From Gnomoniopsis sp. IMI 355080 (Eukaryota > Ascomycota > Sordariomycetes > Diaporthales > Gnomoniaceae): a stretch of DNA of 64,000 nt. Of the stretch, positions 21,600-33,368 are shown one piece after another; positions within the stretch are counted from its first letter, which is position 1; each line of letters begins with the position of its first letter. The notes under the pieces are model-generated. The model saw only the letters and a program-made list of their open reading frames with translations, was not told the origin of the DNA and made no database searches. A program made the translations under genes and the position numbers. The stretch lies in the NCBI GenBank assembly GCA_027946555.1, contig JAPEVC010000159.1, positions 1 to 64,000 of the forward strand, given 5' to 3'.

Positions 21600-22712
21600 T
21601 ACTGTCAATACATTCTAGATGAGGATTCAATTCTACGCAAAACCTGTTACATCGGGAGAGTGCGGGTATTCAAATGTCAGATGCCAATAATCTGAGCTGC
21701 TGGCGTAGGGCGAGCATTATTCCGCTGCTTTCTCTATATATAGGCATATATCGAAACGATCTTGAACTGCTTATTCCTGGACGCCACCTATAAGAAGGGA
21801 GCTAAAGTTTAAAGAGAATCGAAATATTAGATAAGAAGGGTTATGAGATCCTCTTAAGCAGACTAATAGGGGTCATACTAACACCCAAATTAAAAAAGCT
21901 AGCTCTAAGATAATAACCGATTCCCTCGATTACTCTGGGATTAAGGTCTCTTTAGAATTAAACTTATAGGTATTGACTCTAATATCGAAAATTATAAACG
22001 CCGCTCACATAGGACTAGAGGATCTGGCCACTCTATATATCTCAATACAAGCTCATGCCCTTCCTTTGGAGGAAATTTTATGGGAAGGAACTTGGGAGAT
22101 ATAGAAAAGAATGAGACTTTATGGGCGCCCCTTTAACAATTGTACAAACGCCTCCATTTGATGAGAGGGTTTATAGCTTACTTAGAGCTTACCGCGGATC
22201 TCAGCGGTTCGTACACGCCTCTACCAAAGCATGCTGCGTATACGACGCCAGAAAATGCTTCAATTCCTTCTGCATTCAAAGTGTAGCTTCTCGGCGTTTC
22301 CATTATTTGCGTTGTCCGCCGGTGTGGGGGGGGGGGGGCAAACCATTACTCCAAGCATAGCAAAGGGTCCTCTTGATCGTTGCTGTTCAAGCGAACCGGA
22401 GTGAGTGGAATATCTGCGAGTTTTGATACTCTGAACCTATGCAGATCTGACTTTCGGCGCTTCAACGCCGAAGTGCAAGTACTCCCAGCCCGATTCCTCA
22501 CGTGTGCTCGAGGGCTCACACATATGGCTATGTACATGCGCTCCAGTGGTAATCATACGACTGTGAATGCCTATTTTTATACGCATTCACCAGTGAACGG
22601 TCATAATAGGCCTTAAGCGCTGGCCATCGCAGCTGAAATGGTTCCGCATTGTGCAAGTGATCGCCGCATGCATGCCACAACGCAGAAAGGGTTGCTTACC
22701 TACCTAGGTAGG
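21600..22712 (+). repeat. Dispersed degenerate ~1 kb repeat, copy B
   Basis: From 21691 on, it matches copy A (15298-16355) in the same orientation; its first ~90 bp (21600-21690) match instead a third fragment at 28820-28917. Contains a 13-14 nt G run at about 22325. The last ~50 bp are almost identical to copy A (CGCATGCATGCCACAACGCA..), though the middle has diverged, and end in the palindrome 22699-22712. AT-rich and stop-ridden; no ORF of size. Confidence 0.8.
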
Positions 22713-23325
22713 CAATTATCACACGAGGTGTGTAACACAGTGAATGTTGATCCACGAGCTTTTTAGGGCCAGGCTTTCAGCAGGCATCGGTGATTCGCCT
22801 TGTTCGATCTAGGCAGAATCGCCTGGCGGTTTGACGTGGCAGAGTGTGGTTGCTTACAGGATCGATGCTGTCCACTCACACCCAGCCGCTTTATAAATTC
22901 TCAAATTTATGTGGCCAGTTCAGCTGTTCACTACCAAAGGTGTGTGACTGCATACTTGGTCCACAACACCACTAATTGGTGTGTGCGAGTTTGTATGGAG
23001 CTTTGGCATGACATTGGATTTGTTTGAGCGGGGTGGCTCTGGCTCCTCTGGCTCTTCAAGTCGTGTTGTATAGACCCGCAGACGTGTTTCTTTGCCTCAA
23101 AGTGCCTCAAATCAGGCTGTGCATGATGTCGGGCTCAAATGCTCGCCTATCAATATAGGATCAATAAAAACCATGCGAGCTGATAAGGTCGTTTTGGATG
23201 CGAAGTAGCATGAATACGCCCTGAATACATAGACCGTGCGCCGCCTGTAAGAATCACACTTTCATTAGTGAGCACTCAAGTACTTCTTATACAGGCCACT
23301 CCGAGACTCTTACACAACAGGAGCC
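22713..23325. other. Intergenic, AAA-HET promoter side
   Basis: About 0.6 kb between repeat copy B and the AAA-HET gene. Should hold that gene's promoter. No recognisable ORF. Confidence 0.55.
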
Positions 23326-26300
23326 ATGCAAGATGAGACAATGTCGGACGCATTCGGACCGAGCGACAGCATGTCCGCTGTTCCGGAGTGGTTCGTTTTG
23401 CATTACATGACGCCGTCGTCGAGACTGAGAGCCACGGAGCCTTGGGTTATACTCAGTGATGATGAAACAGAATCGGCGGACAATGTTAGCCCTTTGCCTG
23501 GTGCAACTCCGGCACCTCGAGCACGCTCCTTGATTAATAGCCGTCCAGCCTATGAGATCGACAGCCACATGTACAATTATCTTCTCGCCCTCGTGAGGCA
23601 TGCACGAGTCTCCTCGCATGACATTTCTCCTTTTGATCATGGTGCCCTCGCTATAAGGTTACCTGGTGCGGTCGAACAAGCAAACGGACATGATTTTCTG
23701 GCCTCTGTGGCTAAAAGCATCGCACGAGATATCGAAGCAGACTTCCTGCAACTGGACTATTCTATCTTGCGAGCAATTGAGCATCATTTACAATTCGGTA
23801 CAGGAAACAACTCAGATCAGCAGCCTCGGGTGCGTCAAGGTCTCATTAGTCCACGCAAATCACGATTACCTCCAACTAAATCTACATGGCGCGACTGGTT
23901 CGATGAGATTTTACTCCACCCAGAAATGCAATCAAAAGCATCTAAAGGCTTGGTAGTGGTTTTCATGGAGCTTTGGCACAAGGCCGACGACAAAATGGAA
24001 GAGGATGACTTTGAAATGATCCGACGAGCATTGAAGTCGTCACTGCGGAAAGTGTCAACTCGAGCATATCCAGTGTTGGTTGTGGCAACTGATGGGCCTC
24101 AACTGTCATCTTCCAGAGACAGGCTTCAACTGTCGTATTCTATAGACGAGTCTGAACTGTGGAGTTCTATAGACGAGCCTCAGCGGCGCGGCGCTTATGT
24201 TCAGTACGATTTGCTGGACCAAATTGGCAGAAGAGCTCTGGAGAAACCGGTGGAGATATGTCCGGTACCCCGTCAATCTCAGCGCCGACTCTTGAAACAG
24301 GACGAAGGGCGCAAAGTGGCTCGGGAAAACATTCGACGCATACAACTCTACACCAAGCGACATTTTGGACAAGTGGAGTTCGCTGAGCCAAAATTGTTGG
24401 AGCCGCCTTGCGAATGGGACTTCATTATGTCCTCCCCTATCAGCGAAATTTTGACTGGCTCTTCCCTTCCACAAGACATGGTCATCTTTATCGCCTTGCA
24501 GATACAAGCTGATTGCTCAGAACCTGGTATTCGCCGGGTAATTACCAACGCATTAACTCTGAGTGATTGTCTGATTTCTTGGGCGGATAAGGCTGCATTG
24601 GAAGCTGTCAAAGACGCGGCTGATGATGATGATGATGATGATCATTATCTTCATGCCACCTTCAATGATGAGAAAGCGCCCCAATCAATCCAATCACGAA
24701 AGGTGAAAGATGTCATTGACCGCATTAAGAGAGATAAGAACGAATTCGAATGGGAATACCCTCTCATCGGCTCGATTGTTGAACCAGGTCAGTCTACACC
24801 CATTTTACGCAAGTGCCGCACCCTGCACTTTTTATTCGCTCCTTCAGCAGTGTTATAATCTTGGGGCCTTTTGATTTTGATAGCCTTCATTCATGGTCGT
24901 TGTATGTGACATATGTACTAACTTCAGGTCTGTCGCATCCTAGACGAGATAGATTGCACCTGGGCTGACATCGATATCGACCGCGCCACGAAGTCCACCA
25001 TTGACCGCATAATCTCGCGATATGGTTCTAACTATGGAGTTGGTAATTATGGTATACTGAAGTCTGGAGGAGTCCAGGGAGCTTTGCTGTACGGGCCACC
25101 TGGCTCGGGCAAGACACACTTGACACGAATCCTGGCAAAAGAGTCGCACGCAACTATGATTCATGTTTCTGCTGCAGAAGTACTGAGAAAATGGGTTGGA
25201 GAAACAGAGAAGCTTCTCAAAGCCTTGTTCCGACTTGGAAGGATGCTTTTTCCAAGTATTATCTTCATCGATGAGGCGGATGCATTGCTCAGAATCCGCA
25301 AGGAGAGCGACCCCGAATGGGTTATCAGCCAAATCAACTCATTCCTTGGAGAAGCTGACGGTCTGTTGAAACGCCGCAAGTCTGCTTTTTTGCTTCTAGC
25401 GACAAATAATCCGCTGGAGCTTGACAAGGCGGTTCTGCGACGCGTGCCTGCGAAGATATATATGGGCCCTCCTACTTCTGATGCAAGACAGGAGATCTTC
25501 CGGATTTGTCTCCGGGACGAAGATCTCCATTCCTCAGTCGACATACACGAATTGGCTTCCAGAACCCACCGCTACTCCGGTTCTGACATCAATGCTGTCT
25601 GCTTTCACGCTGCCTCAGTCTGTCAATTCGATCTCGAGACCTCGGCGAATGGAATGGAAGAGATGAAAGCTTTGCCGAGAAGAGTCTTGACCATGGTTCA
25701 TTTCGATGAAGCATTGGAGGCAATTTCACCCACTATCACGGAATCAGTCATGCGTCCAGTGTCTCACTTTGCGTCGGAATTTGACCCTCCCGCTTTTGCT
25801 ACCACACAAGCCTACGAACGCGAGAGAGACCAAGCGCTATACAATCAACTGAAAGGAACAGAAACAAGGCGCAGCAAAGATATGGACATACAAGATGTTA
25901 CGAAAGTTGAAGCTCTGGCGGAGTCCGACCGTAACGTTTCTGTTCACGGCACAGATCATTTGCAGCCTGCGGTCAGTCATACAGGCCCGCAACCTATTCT
26001 TTCCCTAAACTATAATTCTCTGGATAATTCTCGGCGAGAGATTCGTCTTCTAGAGCTCCTGGATACCGAGACTTCTGAGAATGGTGGACCAATTCAATGC
26101 TCTATGCATACAGTGTCATTTGATGAGAATCCTGCATTCGCCGCTTTGTCCTACGTTTGGGGAGACCCGGATCAAACCGGGGAAGTTTGGGTTGATGACT
26201 ACCGTGTGCAAGTCAGAGTCAATCTCATAGCAGCACTTCGCTGGGCAAAGGTGCATTGGCAAAAATTGTTTCCCAGTCGCCCCGCGTCTGAGCTAAGAAT

Positions 26301-28044
26301 ATGGGCTGATGCTCTCTGCATCGACCAAGAGAATATCTCGGAGCGCAATCATCAGGTGGCTATGATGGGTCAGCTTTACACCAAGGCCGAGATTGTCTTG
26401 TGCTCCATCGCCTCACAAGATGTTGAAATTTGTTTAGCGCTGGAATTGTACCGGAAGATCCACGAGACATTGTTCCTGAGCGAAAGTCCTCCAAGCGTCT
26501 CTGACCTGGTACATCGCCGCTGGTTGGCCAGGATCCCCTCCCTAGTCAACGTAGCAAACAAGCATCGTCGTGACCGAGGCCCTGCGTGGAACGCTTTAAG
26601 CGCTTTTTCGGGCCTTAGATACTGGCGCCGGGCATGGATAGTCCAAGAGATATTCTTAGCTCAGCAGGTCTTACTCATCTGCGACGCCGAATCTTTGGAC
26701 TTCAAGTATCTTTTCGAGATCTCGTCTCTCTTAAATCTCAGAGAGTTACAAAGAGGTCAGTTCGAGCAACCGCGACATGCCGACAACTTTGTGGATTGCG
26801 AGAAGTGCTATGAGACAATCACATCGCCCGCACCTGTCTTGGAGATCTATGGATTCAAAAACAGTGGAATGTCCAGTCGCATGGCTAGAGCCGAATTGCA
26901 AAACAGTCTCTTGGGATTGTCTGTGAAATTGGAAGCAAGCGACCCGCGAGATGTTATATATGGATTACTGGGTCTCAGCAAACTGCCCATTGCCGTGGAT
27001 TACAACCAAGAGCCCGGCACAGTATTCGCGCAATACTTACAGCATTGGACAAGAAGATTGAACAAGGAGCAGCGTGATGATCAGGATGCGGCACAGACTG
27101 CACAAGCATCCGCCGCCTTTACTTTCTGCTTAGCCATTGCCGGCTTGGGAATTTGGAGACGTGATGAAGTTACGACATCGCCCTCGTGGACGCCCAATAT
27201 CTCTTCACCCATGGCCCGGCAGCGATTACCTGACAAAGGCTTGCTATATGGCGCTTTGAAGTTCTGGCATTTTCCGGACCTTTTTGGGCCAAGGCACCAC
27301 ATCGACATTGTCAATTCCAGTCTGCTTGTGGACGGCTTCGTACTCGACTCAGTGGCACGTTCCACCGTCATGATGATGTTTAACGATGGATCGCTGCATT
27401 GGTCATTTTGGGATCACATCAATGATTTCATCTCCAAAAATCCCACTTATGTCACCGGAATTCCAACTTTGCAGGCTCTCCTGAGAGTCATGACAGGATG
27501 CAATTCGAATGCGACTCTCCCTCTTGGCGAGACGCATGCGAAGGAAATCATCGCCAGGGGTCTCTTGCTTATGGATTTGTGGGCATTTCCTACTAACGAC
27601 TCTGGCGTACGGCGACCATCCATACGACTCATAGATTCGAGATTCAACCCAGATCAAACCTCATGGGATGCAACACAAGCTTATCGCTGGCTCTGCCGAG
27701 CAGCGTATCCAGAATATCCTGCTCTTGCAGAGGTGGTTCCAGATAGTATGTTCGATTGGGAAATTGGTGCCAAGTCTAGGGATACAGGAATGCCAACAGA
27801 ATGGGAAGAGAGCGCTCTTATACATTCTGTTGGAGGCTTTGTGGGAATGTGCCCCGAGGATGTGTCGGAAAAGGACCTGATTTGTGTCATTGAAGGTTGC
27901 AACAAGCCCGTGATACTAAGACAAGTTGGTGATCACTATAATCTTATTGGAACATGCTATGTCTTAGGTATCATGAATTGGGACGAGGTGAGGGACAAAG
28001 TGCAGAAGGAGAAGCTTGAGAGACACAGATTTGAGATACGATGA
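23326..28044 (+). CDS. AAA+ ATPase fused to a heterokaryon-incompatibility (HET) domain
   Basis: Two exons, 23326-24787 and 24944-28044 (phase 1), give 1520 residues. N-terminal ~1-525: unknown region with a degenerate P-loop-like stretch (KGLVVVFMELWHKADDKMEE.., LVVATDG) and an Asp run near 434-440. AAA+ core ~530-680: Walker A GPPGSGKT (538-545), Walker B IIFIDEADAL (D597, E598), sensor-1 LLATNN (~639-643), and Arg finger-like VLRRVPAK (653-654). It is closest by eye to fungal ATAD1/Msp1-like AAA proteins. HET domain ~885-1060: ALSYVWGD (888), WADALCIDQ (941-949), RRAWIVQE (~1049). The C-terminal end (GFVGMCPEDV..DLICVIEGC..LIGTCYVLGI) resembles HET-6-type tails. HET domains trigger cell death after non-self recognition; here an AAA engine would replace the usual NLR sensor (inference). 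A competing acceptor CAG at 24927 would cause a frameshift. Confidence 0.85.
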
Positions 28045-29028
28045 TTGGATTGGCATTCTCACGTTTAGGCGGGAAACGTTAAATGAGTAACAGGTGAAGG
28101 CTACCTAGGTACACGTGCGTAGCAGGATGAATGAGCAGGTCGAGACGAGACCCCTACAGTGGCATCCTCTGTAATATCATGACTTTCGCACCATTTTTCA
28201 TATTCCATCCGTATCTGCCGAAGTAGATATAAAGGTAGCCCATGTACTTACAAGGCTAGGCCCGGAGCATCTATCCATAGGGATCCAGGATTTTCTAATA
28301 TACTTTCATCAGTAAACGGGGTCTCAAAATAATTTTGAAGTACAATGTGTAACTGTTGGTATGTTGTCCCTGCTATAGCTCTATGACTATTCAAGCAGGG
28401 CCACGCAAGGCTCTTGGCCTGTCGTAACTTGGACTCAACATCGACTTTTCATTTCCTGTTGAGTGTGGTTCGAATCACCCGTTTCTACCTGGGTAGCCAA
28501 CTGACAATAACGTCTCGATCGGAAGATCAGCCAGAGCACCCGAAATATTCCAGATATGATATTCGTCACTGAAAAGAAAATTGCGTGCTGGCTTTCGAAT
28601 TGATAGTGTGATGAGCAGCGAAGGCGATTTGGTGAGAATAAACTTATTGTGCTTTGAAGTGGCCAGTCTAGAAGAAAACAGCAACAAAAGGAACGTCTTA
28701 TCTCATTTTATACTGCCCTAGTGTGGACCACACATAACCTACTGTGGGCCTATTGCGCTCGCAACAGATATTGTAGGCAAATATCTCTATTTGAGTACGT
28801 TCCATGACAGAGTTTTCACTGTAACGTCAATATAATCTACGGAGTAGAGGAGCATTCAGTTCTCAGCAAAACTTGCATCGGGAGAGGACAGGTATTCAAA
28901 CTTCAGATGCCAATATGTATGTCATATACCCAAACACCTTCCCAGTGATACACACACCAAACAGTTACATATATCCTCCTAGAAAAACATATAGATGTAC
29001 TCTAAACCAACCCACACCTTTTTTCCTT
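28045..29028. other. Intergenic with a third repeat fragment
   Basis: Lies between the ends of two converging genes. Holds a TACCTAGGTA palindrome (28102-28111) and, at 28820-28917, a fragment of the ~1 kb repeat family. No gene seen. Confidence 0.6.
28820..28917 (+). repeat. Fragment of the ~1 kb repeat family, copy C
   Basis: Matches 21600-21690: both carry a block of the form ATTCAnTTCTnnGCAAAAC, then CATCGGGAGAG, GGTATTCAAA and TCAGATGCCAATA. Copy A lacks this part, so the full element was longer than the A/B overlap. Confidence 0.7.
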
Positions 29029-32000
29029 TCACTCCGACCCTGCCTTCCACCCCCAACTAGGCGGCAAATCCTCCACCGCCGTGCCCCAAGTCCGACTCTC
29101 CCCTCTCCCCACCACAACCTCCAACACCCCACCCTTCATAAAAAACTCATGCCCAATCCAACTCCGCGTATACGCTCTTCCATTCAGCGTCGCGCTCTGG
29201 ATATACCGCGCCCCATACGTCGGATCAAAATTTACCACCCTAATCACCGCCCACCGATTCCGCCCATTCCGCGCACGCAAACGTACCTCCTTGAAAAACG
29301 GCGCCGTAAGTAAATAAACATCCTGTCCCGCCACGGGGAAAAACCCCATCATCGCAAATCCACTAAACGCCCCCATCGCGCAGTCGTCGTTGCCCGGGAC
29401 GCCCGCAAAGGTAGTGTTGAACAGCGTGGGGATATACCGGTGCACCCAGTACGCACTCAATCCCGGTCGACCGGCGTAGTGGAACTGATACACGGGTAAA
29501 AAGGACTGCTCGTTGCCCATGTCGAGCAGACCGCTCTCGTGCAGGTACTCGAGTCGCTCGGTGAATAGTTGGACCCCACCCATGGCCGTGATGAGCGAGG
29601 CCATGTCTTGGGGCACGTAGAAGGAATACAGCCACGGTGAGCCTTCGTACGTCGCCTGCTTGGTGTCGAGGTAGCACTTGTGTCGGTCGTGGATGGGGCT
29701 GCACGTGCGCGGATCGGCGTAGACGAATTGCCCGTCGAGCTGCCGCGGCTGCAGGAAACCTTTAAAGTCGCTCCAGACAAACTCCTCCTCCTCCATGGCG
29801 GCGGGAACGGTATCGGCCTCATTGTTCTTGTTGTTACTACTGCCCTTCTTCTTTCGAACCAGCACGTCCTCCTGCGCGGCGTTCCACAGGTTGCGCCAGT
29901 TCGTGCTGCGCTGCATATACTTGCGGTAGTCGGCCTCGTGCCCGAGGGACTTGGCCAGCTGCGAAATGGCAAAGTCCTCGTAGGCGTACTCGACGGTGCG
30001 CGAGACGGTGCGCGTGTTACGGCCGGTGCCGTTGGTGTCGACGTCGTCTGAGGGAATGTAGCCTAGCGCGTGGTAGGAGACGAGGTTGCCGCGGCCTTCG
30101 ACGTTCCAGTTCTTAGGTTCAACTGGGTGGATGTTCAGTATGCTATCGACTTTGTGGGTTTGGGGACTTTTTTATGCTTTTGCTAGCTTACCTTCAGCAT
30201 CCGAGACAACTGCTTCATAAGCAGTGTCCCAGTCAATGCCGTCTGTGATGCCTTTTATGTACGCATCTCCAATCACCACATCAGCGTTGGTCCCTCCTTG
30301 CGTGAACCCTTTGGAGAAGCTCATCCGGCAATCCGGGAGTTTACCTGACACACCACGTTAGCAGGATAACCTTCCACAAGCTCCACGAAATCGTCCACTC
30401 ACCCAGATGTCGATATATATCAATCAGCGTGCGCACCATCTTGGTCTGCGCCACCGGGTCAATGATGCTCAACAACGGATGCTGCGCCCGGAACGAGTCC
30501 CAGATGCAATAGAACCTGTCGCCCATTCGTTAGCACGCACAATCTCCCTCCCCTTCCACACCAACCGATATAGAGAAGAACAACAACTCACGAATCAAAG
30601 TACGGCTCTCCACTCTCCCACAGCTGGTTCTCCCCGCTATAATCCTGCGGGCTCACCATAGTTCGGTACAACCCACTCCAAAATGTCACCAACAGCGACG
30701 GATCCACATCCGTCTCATCCACCTTGACCACCGCCAACTTCTCCCGCCACGCCTCCTCCGCAAGGCTCACCGTCCGCTCAAAGTCAAATTTGGGCACTTC
30801 CCGCTCCGCATTCTGGCATGCCCGCTCCCGGCTGAGGAAGCTCATCCCCACCCGCGCCAGGATCTCCCTGCTGCTGCTACTGCTCCGGCTGCTTCTACTA
30901 CCCTTTTCCATCTTCTTTTTCGTTGCTTTTGGCGCCTCGAACTGCACCCAGCCGCCCGCCGAGCCCCGCGGCACATGGAACTCCCCGCTCGGATCTTCTT
31001 CGAGTACCTGCCTCTCCTCGTCCGGCTTGTCGCCCATGAACGTCCCGGACCGCCGAATCGTCGCGCCGCGAAAATCCACGCAGAAGAATGCCTCATAGTT
31101 CCCTGTTCCGAAGCTCGGCCTGAACTGCCCTTCGCCTGTGATGCGGCCCGTGCTGGGGTCGACGCGCACCCCGCCGCCATGCCGCGAGCTATCTAGGTCC
31201 TGCAGGTCGATCAGGATCAGGGGGCTAAAGTCGACGTCCATCCCATTTCCGTTCTCTGACGCGTCGCCGTCCGGGAAAGAGAAGCGATACAGGCTCGTAT
31301 GGTGCGTGGCCGTCATCTCGGCCGCGACAGAGTTCTTGAGGCGTATGGAGAAGTAGCCTGGGCTGGCTTGCGCCGAGTACGGCCAGCGCATCACGGCGCG
31401 GTTGGCGGCAGTGTAGCTGCAGAGGCTGAGTTCGTCGAGCGGACAGCCTGGGTGGACGAAGAGTGGGAAGTTACCAAGGGAGGGCGCCTGTGAGTGGCTG
31501 TGTTAGTCTTTTATCAAATCATACACTTCATATAGTAGACTGTGCAGGAAACCTACGCCTCCCGTTCCTATGATTTCATGTTAGTGAGACGATCGAACCC
31601 ATAGGCATATCATAAAAGTCAATGAAAAAAACAAAAGAAACGCCACATACCAGAATCATGCAACTGCGAAAACCCACTGATATGACTGAAATCCGTAATA
31701 TATCCCCCGGCATTCTCTTTCCTATCCACCGAATCCGCCACCGGCTTGGCCATCCCATACGGCACCGTCGCCCCCGCAAACACATGCCCGCCCCCAGCCG
31801 TCCCAATCAACGGGTCCACATACCGCAACACATCCGACGTGCTGCCGCCCTCTCCTCCTTCCTCTCCTCCTCCTCCCGGCAGCAACGACCACAACGACCC
31901 ACCACCACCACCACCCAGCAAAGCCAACCGCGTAGCCGCCAGACTACTCCCCTCGGGAAGAGGCACCACCGCCAGCACGACGAAGAAGATCAGCAAGTAC

Positions 32001-32203
32001 AAGAGACTGACCAACCGCGTCGTCGCACGACGGCCACCACTCCTGCTTGGAATGATGGGCGCTGCCGCGGCCGCGAGGAGATTGCGCGCGCGGTCCCATA
32101 GTCGACGGATGGGACCGCCTGGGCGGCGGGGATGGTAGAGGGCCGAAGCGGCGCGGCTGTCTTTGCGGCGGTAACGATGGGAAGGCAGGGCACCGCTTGC
32201 CAT
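29029..32203 (-). CDS. GH92 alpha-1,2-mannosidase-like protein, type II membrane anchored, with an 11-nt microexon
   Basis: Exo-mannosidase family acting on N-glycan-type mannosides with Ca2+. Exons: 32203-31651, 31567-31557, 31487-30592, 30515-30403, 30344-30192, 30122-29029; 939 residues. The start is the first ATG after an in-frame GTG. A basic cytoplasmic tail precedes a membrane helix at ~63-81 (TRLVSLLYLLIFFVVLAVV), where most GH92 enzymes have a signal peptide. Core motifs: VDPLIGTAGGGHVFAGATVPYG, HDSG-TGGAPSLGNFPLF, CIWDSFRAQHPLL, GGTNADVVIGDAY, EGSPWLYSFYVPQD, and PGNDDCAMGAF with the likely base Asp pair. Exon 2 (11 nt) supplies TGG of the conserved SGTGG(A/S)PSLG motif. A Ser-rich insert (RSSRSSSSSRE) lies near the middle. 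Secretory-pathway or cell-surface location inferred. Confidence 0.9.
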
Positions 32204-33368
32204 ATTTGGGGATTTAGGAAAAAAGGGACGGGTCACGATGTAGTGGACTTCATTGGGGCCCCCTGCGTGACGTCGTTGGATGAAAATAGTCGGCGACTAC
32301 TTGGTTCAAGTCTCTTCAAGTTTGGGCGTCGCTAGGTTGAGAAAGACCATATACATGGACACCACCTTGGTAGTACTTATTAAAACAAATGGTCAGTGGG
32401 ATGGTACGTAGCAATGAGTTTTTGATGAGAGGCTCACTGGACAAGTTTGGCTGTTTGTGAAGGCAAAACGGACACGGTTGTTGACGTTGAGGGTATGCGC
32501 CTTGCTTGCCCAGGCAAGGATCACCAAACCACACATCCCTGATCCTTGTTTCACACCGTCTTGGCCATGGGAAAAAAGCAGGCTAAACTTCCGGCTCCGA
32601 AAGTGCCAGGTGCATTTTATGACTTGCATGAACTGCTGATTGGCTTTGTTTACAGAGCCGTCACTCCAAGAAGTCCTCTCTTTGAAGAAGGCAAGCCCAA
32701 ATAATTATAAGAATATTTGGAATATTGCAAGTCCAAAGCCAAATTTTCCTTTTTTTTTGTTCCTTTTTTTTTCCTTTGCACTTTCTGGATAATGTACCTA
32801 ATACTCACAAAACCCAAAACTAGACCCGTCGTCGAGACAGACTCCAACGAATGCAATCCCAAAGCGAGAGCTCTTTCCATTGACAACAAAGCTATTACCA
32901 CAAAACAACCTGCCTTGATCTCCTAACCCACCCACACCAGATACCCAAGCTCCCAAAACACCAACCTCGGATAAAGGAATGTTCTGATCTTCAAGGCAGA
33001 AACCGTATTCGCTTTGTGTGTGTAAGATAAGAGACGATGTGGTGTAATCCGCTGCTACCACTGATCTATAAGCCAGAAGAGATTCCAGACCCCCCAAACG
33101 GACCTGGCATATGATGATTCATAGAGGACCTCCAGTCATTCCACACCAAAGGGATATAGACCTTCTGTGCATGACCCATGACAGTGGTCTGCTCGCACCC
33201 AAGGCACAACTTTTCCGATCCCAGCCCATTCAATACCAGACTCGCTATGAGTTGCCACCCTCACGTACAATGCAAGTCACATACATACCAAACCAGCTCT
33301 TGGCCTTGCGCCATCCTCGCCTTCTCACTGCCGTAGAGTTCGTTCTCAGTCGACTATCCTCGCATGCC
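32204..33368. other. Intergenic
   Basis: GH92 promoter side at the left; 3' flank of the stress-protein gene at the right. Contains T-runs near 32751-32775. Open frames here are short and on both strands; none accepted. Confidence 0.6.

Noticed and set aside
24623..24643. GAT repeat as a separate repeat element
   Set aside because: It codes for an Asp run inside the AAA-HET protein and is ordinary low-complexity coding sequence.
29363..29972. Long frames antisense or out of frame to GH92 (also 30588-32236 equivalents on +)
   Set aside because: They are shadows in GC-rich codons of the GH92 exons; Pro/Arg/Ser-rich and without family features.
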